From the NCBI GenBank assembly GCA_045530725.1, contig JAZSCT010000009.1, positions 17,282 through 81,281 on the forward strand: DNA of 64,000 nt, given 5' to 3'. The stretch is from SIG435 sp045530725 (GTDB lineage Bacteria; Bacillota; Clostridia; UMGS1810). This document shows, one piece after another, positions 58,720-64,000 of the stretch. The stretch's first letter is position 1, and each line of letters opens with the position of its first letter. The notes under the pieces were generated by a model. The model saw only the letters and a program-made list of their open reading frames with translations, was not told the DNA's origin and did no database searches. Position numbers and translations under genes: made by a program.

Positions 58720-61032
58720 TTATCTCTTAACTTCTTCCATAATGAAGGATTCGATAATATCTCCTTCTTTGATATCGTTGTAGTTTTCGATACCGATACC
58801 ACATTCGTAGCCCTGTGCCACTTCCTTGGCATCGTCCTTGAAACGCTTCAGTGAAGAAAGAACGCCTTCGTGAATGATAATACCGTCACGGACAATTCTC
58901 ACCTGAGAGTTCCTGGAAATCTTACCGTCAACAACATATCCGCCGGCAATAGTACCAACACCTGATACCTTGAATGTGCTTCTTACTTCTGCATGGCCAA
59001 GGAGGTTTTCTACAAATTCAGGTTCAAGCATACCCTTCATAGCCGCTTCGATTTCTTCTATAGCCTGATAAATGATTCTGTAAAGTCTGATATCTACATT
59101 GTCACGCTTTGCAGTACTTAATGCACCGCTGTCAGGACGAACATTGAAGCCTACGATGATAGCATTTGATGCAGATGCAAGCATAACGTCAGATTCTGTT
59201 ACACCACCTACACCGCCGTGGATACATTTTACTCTTACTTCTTCGTTTGAGAGTTTTTCGAGAGACTGTTTAACCGCTTCCACAGAACCCTGAACGTCTG
59301 CTTTGACGATGATGTTAAGTTCTTTCATATTACCTTCTTTGATCTGATCGAAGAGAGCATCAAGAGTAACAGCCTGTCTTGAAACATTTGCATCGTCCTT
59401 GATTTTCTGTTTTCTCTTTTCTACTACATTTCTTGCTTTTCTTTCGTCTTCTACCACATAGAAGGTATCGCCGCCTGATGGTGCTTCGCTTAAGCCCAGG
59501 ATTTCTACAGGAACAGAAGGACCTGCTTTCTTGACAGCTGCGCCTCTGTCATCCACCATGGCTCTTACTCTGCCCACAGCAGTACCTGCAACAACAATAT
59601 CACCTGTACGAAGTGTACCGTTCTGCACAAGAACAGTTGCAACAGGACCTCTGCCTTTGTCAAGGCTTGATTCGATAACTGTACCCTTTGCTCTTCTGTC
59701 AGGATTTGCCTTAAGTTCCTTCATATCGGCAACAAGGATAACCATTTCGAGAAGTTCTTCAATATTCTGATTGTGCTTTGCAGAAATAGGCACACAGATA
59801 GTGTCTCCGCCCCATGCTTCAGGGATGAGTTCATATTCTGTAAGTTCCTGCATGATTCTGTCAGGGTTTGCACCCTCTTTGTCAATCTTATTGATAGCAA
59901 CGATGATTGTAACGCCTGCTGCCTTGGCATGGTTAATGGCTTCTACTGTCTGTGGCATTATACCGTCATCTGCCGCAACCACAAGTATAGCAACGTCTGT
60001 TACCTGAGCACCTCTTGCTCTCATTGCAGTAAATGCTTCGTGTCCCGGAGTATCAAGGAATGTAATCTTCTTGTCTCCTACTCTTACTCTGTAAGCACCG
60101 ATGTGCTGTGTGATACCGCCTGCTTCTCTTGCAGTAACGTTTGTATTTCTGATAGCATCAAGAAGTGATGTCTTACCGTGGTCAACGTGACCCATTACAA
60201 CAACTACTGCAGAACGTGATTTGAGACTTTCCGGTGAATCTTCTGTATCGTTAAAGAGGATATCTTCTTCTGTAACGATTACTTCTTCGATAATCTTGTA
60301 TCCAAGGTCTTCGCCTACAAGTGTAGCAGTGTCAAAGTCAATTGTCTGGCTTACTGCAGCCATGATTCCAAGTTCGAAAAGTTTCTTGACGATAGTGGTA
60401 GGATTTTCGCCCAGTCTTTCTGCGAATTCACCTACAGAAATCTCTTCAGGAATCATCACTTCCTTTGGCTCATCTTTCTTCTCTTCCTGTTTTGCTTTTT
60501 CTTTCTTTTTGTTGTCTATATCTTTTTCAGGTTTTTTGTGTCCTGAGCCCTTTTTGAGTTTCTGCTTTCTTTCTACTTTGTCTGTGGCTTCAAGATCTAC
60601 AAGTTTTTCGATTTTTTCTGTATCAAGTTTGTCAAGATCTACATTGTTGGTACGGGTATCCACCACCTTGGTGTTATCCTGTTTTACAATCTTGAGAGCC
60701 TCTTCATCCAGAGGAGTATCATCGATTACGGAAGTTTCCTTGGAACCTTCCTTTGATTCGTCCCTTGAATCAGATTTTGCATCGTCTTTTTTTGGTGCAG
60801 ATTTCTTTTCTTCTGCTTTCTTTTCCTGAAGTCTCTTTTCGAAGTATTCTTCTATAGTGGATCCGTCATCAAACTGATTTAAGTATAATGTGAAGATAAG
60901 ATTCACATCTTCAGGCTCAAGTTTTGCCATATGATTTTTCATCACTTTGCCATATTCGGCAAATTTTTCTATCATTTGTTTGCTTGGAATATCCAGGCTT
61001 TTTGCTATTTCATGAAGTTTTGGCTGTGCCAT
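58720..61032 (-). CDS. infB: Translation initiation factor IF-2
   Basis: A 770-residue initiation GTPase. An N-terminal IF2 domain and a long charged Lys/Glu/Asp region (about 75-195) precede the G domain with VMGHVDHGKTSLLDAI (G1), GGITQHIG (G2), DTPGHEAF (G3) and NKID (G4). Start at 61032 follows GGAGG by 8 nt. The gene has the normal place after ylxQ. Confidence 0.97.
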   Translation of the reverse strand: MAQPKLHEIAKSLDIPSKQMIEKFAEYGKVMKNHMAKLEPEDVNLIFTLYLNQFDDGSTIEEYFEKRLQEKKAEEKKSAPKKDDAKSDSRDESKEGSKETSVIDDTPLDEEALKIVKQDNTKVVDTRTNNVDLDKLDTEKIEKLVDLEATDKVERKQKLKKGSGHKKPEKDIDNKKKEKAKQEEKKDEPKEVMIPEEISVGEFAERLGENPTTIVKKLFELGIMAAVSQTIDFDTATLVGEDLGYKIIEEVIVTEEDILFNDTEDSPESLKSRSAVVVVMGHVDHGKTSLLDAIRNTNVTAREAGGITQHIGAYRVRVGDKKITFLDTPGHEAFTAMRARGAQVTDVAILVVAADDGIMPQTVEAINHAKAAGVTIIVAINKIDKEGANPDRIMQELTEYELIPEAWGGDTICVPISAKHNQNIEELLEMVILVADMKELKANPDRRAKGTVIESSLDKGRGPVATVLVQNGTLRTGDIVVAGTAVGRVRAMVDDRGAAVKKAGPSVPVEILGLSEAPSGGDTFYVVEDERKARNVVEKRKQKIKDDANVSRQAVTLDALFDQIKEGNMKELNIIVKADVQGSVEAVKQSLEKLSNEEVRVKCIHGGVGGVTESDVMLASASNAIIVGFNVRPDSGALSTAKRDNVDIRLYRIIYQAIEEIEAAMKGMLEPEFVENLLGHAEVRSTFKVSGVGTIAGGYVVDGKISRNSQVRIVRDGIIIHEGVLSSLKRFKDDAKEVAQGYECGIGIENYNDIKEGDIIESFIMEEVKR

Positions 61033-61050
61033 AACTACCACCTCCGAATT

Positions 61051-61350
61051 TTATGGGTTTATAATATTAAGTATTGCATTGCAAAAATTCTCATCGGTAA
61101 TTGCCAGTACAGAATTTCTGGCATTACCCACCGAATTGCCAAGTTCCTCACTTGTGCCCAATACAACCAGCGGCACATCATAAAAACTGCAACTGTTGCG
61201 GATGCTTTTTTCTGTATTTTTTGATGCGTCTTCGCTTAATATACAGAGAAGTGCCTTTCCGCATTTGATACCTTCTTTGCAGTTGCTTTCTCCTGAGAGG
61301 ACTTTGTTTGCTCTTTTTGCAAGGCCGATCATTCCAAATGCTTTTTTCAT
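61051..61350 (-). CDS. ylxQ: L7Ae/YlxQ-family ribosomal or RNA-binding protein
   Basis: A 99-residue L7Ae-like protein with IGLAKRANKVLSGE and CILSEDASKNTEKSI, the family pattern for K-turn or RNA binding. Between ylxR and infB as in Bacillus. Confidence 0.9.
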   Translation of the reverse strand: MKKAFGMIGLAKRANKVLSGESNCKEGIKCGKALLCILSEDASKNTEKSIRNSCSFYDVPLVVLGTSEELGNSVGNARNSVLAITDENFCNAILNIINP

Positions 61351-61620
61351 TTAGTCACCTATATTTAAGATATATTCTTTCAGTTCTTCATAGAGAGAAG
61401 AATCGATTTCACATCTTAACGCTCTTGAAAGTCTTTTTTTCTTAAGTGCAATATCCACACATTTTGTATCAGGGCATATATACGCGCCTCTGCCCTCGCC
61501 ATTATTATCTTTGTCAATAAATGCCTTTTCATTCTTAGGCTTAGTGATTTTGATAAACTTGTCTTTGGGGGCTTTTTTCATACAACCTATGCAGGTCCTT
61601 TGCCTGATAAAATCACTCAA
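61351..61620 (-). CDS. ylxR: YlxR-family RNase P modulator (RnpM)
   Basis: About 89 residues with RQRTCIGCMKKAPKDKFIKI and GRGAYICPDTKCVDIALKKKRLSRAL, the YlxR signature. The start is a TTG: GAAGGTG lies 7 nt before TTG at 61620, though an in-frame TTG at 61635 directly follows the nusA stop. In Bacillus subtilis this protein binds and inhibits RNase P. Confidence 0.9.
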   Translation of the reverse strand: MSDFIRQRTCIGCMKKAPKDKFIKITKPKNEKAFIDKDNNGEGRGAYICPDTKCVDIALKKKRLSRALRCEIDSSLYEELKEYILNIGD

Positions 61621-61635
61621 TAAGTTCACCTTCAA

Positions 61636-62667
61636 TTACTGCTGATCGCTTTTGATATCGATTTTGTATCCTGTGAGTCTTGCTGCAAGGCGGGCATTCT
61701 GACCTTCCTTACCGATAGCAAGTGAAAGTTGTGAGAAAGGAACTATAACGTATGCTTCCTTTTCTTCAACATTTACATCGAGGGATACAACTTCTGCAGG
61801 ACTCAAAGCCGCTTTGATAAATTCTGCAGGATCTTCTGAATACTTAACAATATCAATCTTTTCGCCATTGAGTTCATCAATGATGTTCTGGATTCTTGTG
61901 CCCTTTGTACCGATGCATGCACCGATAGGGTCAACATTTTCATCATTTGACCATACAGCCATTTTGGTACGTGAGCCTGCTTCACGGCTTATAGATTTGA
62001 TTTCTACTATACCGTCTTTTACTTCAGGGATTTCTTCTTCGAAGAGTTTCTTAACAAGACCGGGTCTTGTTCTTGAAACTGTGATAAGAGGTCCCTTGGT
62101 AGATTTCTTTACGCCTGTAACAAAGACCTTGATAATCTGATGAAACTGATAGTTTTCTCCGGGTGTCTGCTCATTTGCAGGGAGAAGAACTTCTGTTTTG
62201 TCAACATCAAGGAAGATATTTTTCTTTTCTATTCTCTGTACGTTACCGTTGACAACCGTGCCTTCTTTGTCGGAAAATTCGGAGAAAATCAATGTTCTTT
62301 CTGCTTCTCTGATTCTCTGCATTACTATCTGCTTTGCAGTCTGGGCAGCGATTCTTCCGAAGTTTGCAGGTGTATCTTCAATGTTGATGATGTCACCTAA
62401 CTGATACTTCTTGCTGATTTTCTGTGCTTCTTCAATCTGAATCTGAGTAAGTGGGTTTTCTACAGTTTCAACTGCTTCTTTCTGAATATAAACCTTCACG
62501 TTACCCTTTTCTTTGTCGATGTTTACAAGTATATTTGATTCTGTAGTATTGTAGTTTCTTTTGTATGCTGAAACCAAAGCCACTTCAATTGCTTCAAGAA
62601 GAATGTCTGTAGAGATGTTTTTTTCTTTCGCGATTTCTTCAAGAGCCAAAATAAAATCCTTGTTCAT
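61636..62667 (-). CDS. nusA: Transcription termination/antitermination factor NusA
   Basis: A 343-residue NusA without the C-terminal acidic repeats, normal for Firmicutes. It has the N-terminal RNA polymerase-binding domain (FILALEEIAKEKNISTD), an S1 domain (KEGTVVNGNVQRIEKKNIFLDV-like segment) and two KH domains with PIGACIGTKGTRIQNI and AIGKEGQNARLAARLTG. Confidence 0.96.
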   Translation of the reverse strand: MNKDFILALEEIAKEKNISTDILLEAIEVALVSAYKRNYNTTESNILVNIDKEKGNVKVYIQKEAVETVENPLTQIQIEEAQKISKKYQLGDIINIEDTPANFGRIAAQTAKQIVMQRIREAERTLIFSEFSDKEGTVVNGNVQRIEKKNIFLDVDKTEVLLPANEQTPGENYQFHQIIKVFVTGVKKSTKGPLITVSRTRPGLVKKLFEEEIPEVKDGIVEIKSISREAGSRTKMAVWSNDENVDPIGACIGTKGTRIQNIIDELNGEKIDIVKYSEDPAEFIKAALSPAEVVSLDVNVEEKEAYVIVPFSQLSLAIGKEGQNARLAARLTGYKIDIKSDQQ

Positions 62668-62697
62668 TTTTTTAATCTCTCCTGTCTGAAATTTATT

Positions 62698-63168
62698 TTA
62701 AAATATTATTGCTTTTTTACAATATGAAGTATCTTTCTGATTGATACGGATGATTTCTTTTCCGTCATTTATGATAATCTCGCCATCCTCAAATCCTTCA
62801 AGAGTGCCTGAGATCACTTTGGAACCGTTAAGTGCCTTATATAGTCCCACGTCGATTTCACAGCCGTTGAATTTTTCGAAATCTGCTTCATTTCTTAATG
62901 GTCTGTCAAGTCCAGGGCTTGAGACTTCCAGAAGGTACTGGTTTTCGATAGGATCACTTACATCCAGAGCGTCGCTTAATTCTCTGGACACATTTTCACA
63001 ATCGGTGATAGAGATATATTCGTCGAGGGCATCTTTTTCTATAAATACCCTCAGTACATAATCAGAGCCTTCCTTTTTGTACTCTATATCGAAGATATTT
63101 ACGTCATTTTTCTTCGCTATAGGCTCGGCAATTTCCCATATCACATCTGTAATCTTTTTTTTTGCCAT
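62698..63168 (-). CDS. rimP: Ribosome maturation factor RimP
   Basis: A 156-residue factor for 30S assembly. IAEPIAKKNDVNIFDIEYKK and LEVSSPGLDRPLRNEADFEKF are the family motifs. Start at 63168 (MAKKKIT) matches relatives; the longer frame adds 12 unsupported residues and has no Shine-Dalgarno that I can see. First gene of the translation operon. Confidence 0.94.
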   Translation of the reverse strand: MAKKKITDVIWEIAEPIAKKNDVNIFDIEYKKEGSDYVLRVFIEKDALDEYISITDCENVSRELSDALDVSDPIENQYLLEVSSPGLDRPLRNEADFEKFNGCEIDVGLYKALNGSKVISGTLEGFEDGEIIINDGKEIIRINQKDTSYCKKAIIF

Positions 63169-63210
63169 ATGATCATTCCTCAAATAGAAATTTTTGTCAC
63201 ACAAACAGTT

Positions 63211-63234
63211 GAGAGTGGGCCGAAACCCACTCTC
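63211..63234 (-). other. Leader hairpin upstream of rimP
   Basis: Perfect 9-bp stem GAGAGTGGG / CCCACTCTC with a 6-nt loop in the untranslated leader of the rimP operon. No U tract follows. Confidence 0.6.
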
Positions 63235-63262
63235 ACTTTAGTAAACTATTTATGTTATATGT

Positions 63263-63291
63263 ATTATACCACCAAAAGTTTCCTTTGTCAA
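63263..63291 (-). promoter_or_regulatory. Promoter of the rimP-ribF operon
   Basis: Consensus TTGACA (63286-63291), 17-bp spacer and TATAAT (63263-63268) on the minus strand. Confidence 0.9.
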
Positions 63292-63360
63292 GGGATATTA
63301 TGTTTTCCTATAACTTTATTTTCTGTGGAATAATTTTTTCGTTGAGATTTCGCAAAGAAA

Positions 63361-63654
63361 TTGATTTTATATAATGATAAATGGTCAAAGTTACAACATT
63401 ATCAACGACTACTATTAGAACACAATATTACTCAAAGCATGTCCAGAAAAGGCAACTGTATGGATAATGGGGCTATGGAAAATTTCTTTGGCAGATTAAA
63501 GGTTGAAATGTTTTATGGTGAAAAATTTGAAAGCGTTAACGCTTTCATAGAAGAATTAAAAAGCTATATTGATTACTACAGCAATGAAAGGATTTCTATA
63601 AAACTAAAAGGAATGAGTCCGGTGCAATACCGAACTCATTCACAAGCAAGTTAA
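63361..63654 (+). pseudogene. IS3-family (IS150 group) transposase, C-terminal part
   Basis: About 97 residues from the end of an orfB-type integrase: HYQRLLLEHNITQSMSRKGN, then MDNGAMENFFGRLKVEMFYG with the catalytic Glu, and ERISIKLKGMSPVQYRTH. The first two catalytic Asp regions and orfA are missing. The frame opens at a TTG with no ribosome binding site, so this is a remnant of a roughly 1.4-kb element. Confidence 0.9.
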
Positions 63655-63691
63655 TATTAAATTTTTTGTCTAAACTTTGGGGTTCACTTCA
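63361..63691 (+). mobile_element. 3' remnant of an IS3-family element with right terminal repeat
   Basis: The transposase tail is followed at 63667-63691 by TGTCTAAACTTTGGGGTTCA and CTTCA, the usual right end of IS150-type elements. The left end is absent; the remnant joins AT-rich intergenic DNA of the rimP promoter side at about 63300-63360. Confidence 0.8.
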
Positions 63692-63726
63692 AAATATCCC
63701 ATCGGCTTTTTGATTGTATTATGTGT

Positions 63727-64000
63727 TCAATTGCGCACAAATTGAACACTATATGCTTGAGTTTTACTATAGAATGCACCTAAATCACTATCACCGGCAA
63801 TATTATTTTCGATCCATACCGCTAAATCATCGTCCGTCACGTGTTGATCGTAGGTAGTGACCTGTTTGCTTGCACTATTGATATGCATCACGCCTTGATT
63901 TCCCGCCAATGCATAATAACCATTGGCGACATCATTTTCTTGCGACTTCATAAAGAGAATATAGGCTTCGCCTGTTTGAATGTCTACCTCACCTTCAAAT
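63727..64000 (-). CDS. Unrecognised protein, 3' part only (runs off the window)
   Basis: The frame is open from the right edge to a TGA at 63727, giving 90 residues: a stretch GEVDIQTGEAYILFMKSQEN, then YYALAGNQGVMHINSA and a C terminus VQFVRN. I do not recognise a family. Codon choice (GCG, CGC, GGC, GTG) is richer in G+C than the rest of the window, and the gene lies just outside an IS end, which suggests acquired DNA or an assembly join. A TTCAATT/AATTGAA hairpin overlaps the stop. Confidence 0.6.
   Translation of the reverse strand, partial: FEGEVDIQTGEAYILFMKSQENDVANGYYALAGNQGVMHINSASKQVTTYDQHVTDDDLAVWIENNIAGDSDLGAFYSKTQAYSVQFVRN

Noticed and set aside
60221..60829. 202-codon plus-strand ORF opposite infB
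   Set aside because: It is an antisense frame over the charged Lys/Glu region of IF-2, Ser-rich because of codon complementarity, with no ribosome binding site or homology.

Overview
The window reads as chromosomal DNA of a strictly anaerobic, low-GC bacterium of the class Clostridia. Evidence: the Firmicutes translation operon order rimP-nusA-ylxR-ylxQ-infB-rbfA-nrnA-truB-ribF, then rpsO-pnp; a T-box leader; ECF-type vitamin transporters; [FeFe] hydrogenases of the clostridial monomeric and sensory types; many ferredoxin-type Fe-S proteins; strong GGAGG ribosome binding sites and AT-rich intergenic DNA. I cannot name genus or species.

Layout. 1-2.7 kb: mtaB, an ECF S component and a decayed AraC regulator. 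2.7-9.9 kb (minus strand): a tyrosine-type T-box leader followed by a sodium/solute symporter, an AMP-forming acyl-CoA ligase, indolepyruvate ferredoxin oxidoreductase iorA-iorB and an aminotransferase. T-box control implies expression under tyrosine starvation, so I read the operon as an aryl-acid salvage route (arylacetate to arylacetyl-CoA to arylpyruvate to aromatic amino acid) rather than as catabolism. 9.9-12.3 kb: a polar amino acid ABC transporter. 12.3-12.9 kb: a flavin reductase-rubredoxin fusion.

13.2-30.5 kb is the centrepiece: 17 co-directional, mostly overlapping or closely spaced minus-strand genes downstream of one good promoter whose -10 box lies inside a Rex-like operator. 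In transcription order: two thioredoxin-like [2Fe-2S] ferredoxins, a PAS-containing sensory [FeFe] hydrogenase, a SpoIIE/PP2C phosphatase, a monomeric [FeFe] hydrogenase, malate dehydrogenase, fumarase, HdrB, HdrC, HdrA, an MvhD/FlxD protein, two Flx/Asr-type Fe-S proteins, a FAD/NAD reductase, a TfrB-like Fe-S subunit, a TfrA/FrdA-like flavoprotein and an AspT/SucE-family exporter. Together they look like a soluble electron-bifurcating NADH:fumarate/ferredoxin system with its own fumarate supply, succinate exit and hydrogen production.

30.6-37 kb: an ECF S component with a P-loop kinase, two decayed genes, and a 1,189-residue secreted protein with an internal duplication. 37-45.9 kb: housekeeping genes (yqeY, rpsU, efp, an M24 peptidase, an AP-endonuclease-like protein, an AI-2E transporter, a sugar isomerase-like protein, glyS, a YkvI-like protein). 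46-47.4 kb: two divergent tRNA-Pro genes and a ferredoxin:thioredoxin reductase-like protein beside trxA. 47.5-52.6 kb: a multi-hairpin element, nnrE, a GH43-like protein, an orphan trpB, a capA-like gene and luxS. 52.8-63.2 kb: pnp, rpsO and the rimP-ribF operon. The right end holds the 3' part of an IS3-family element and a truncated ORF that does not resemble the rest of the window.
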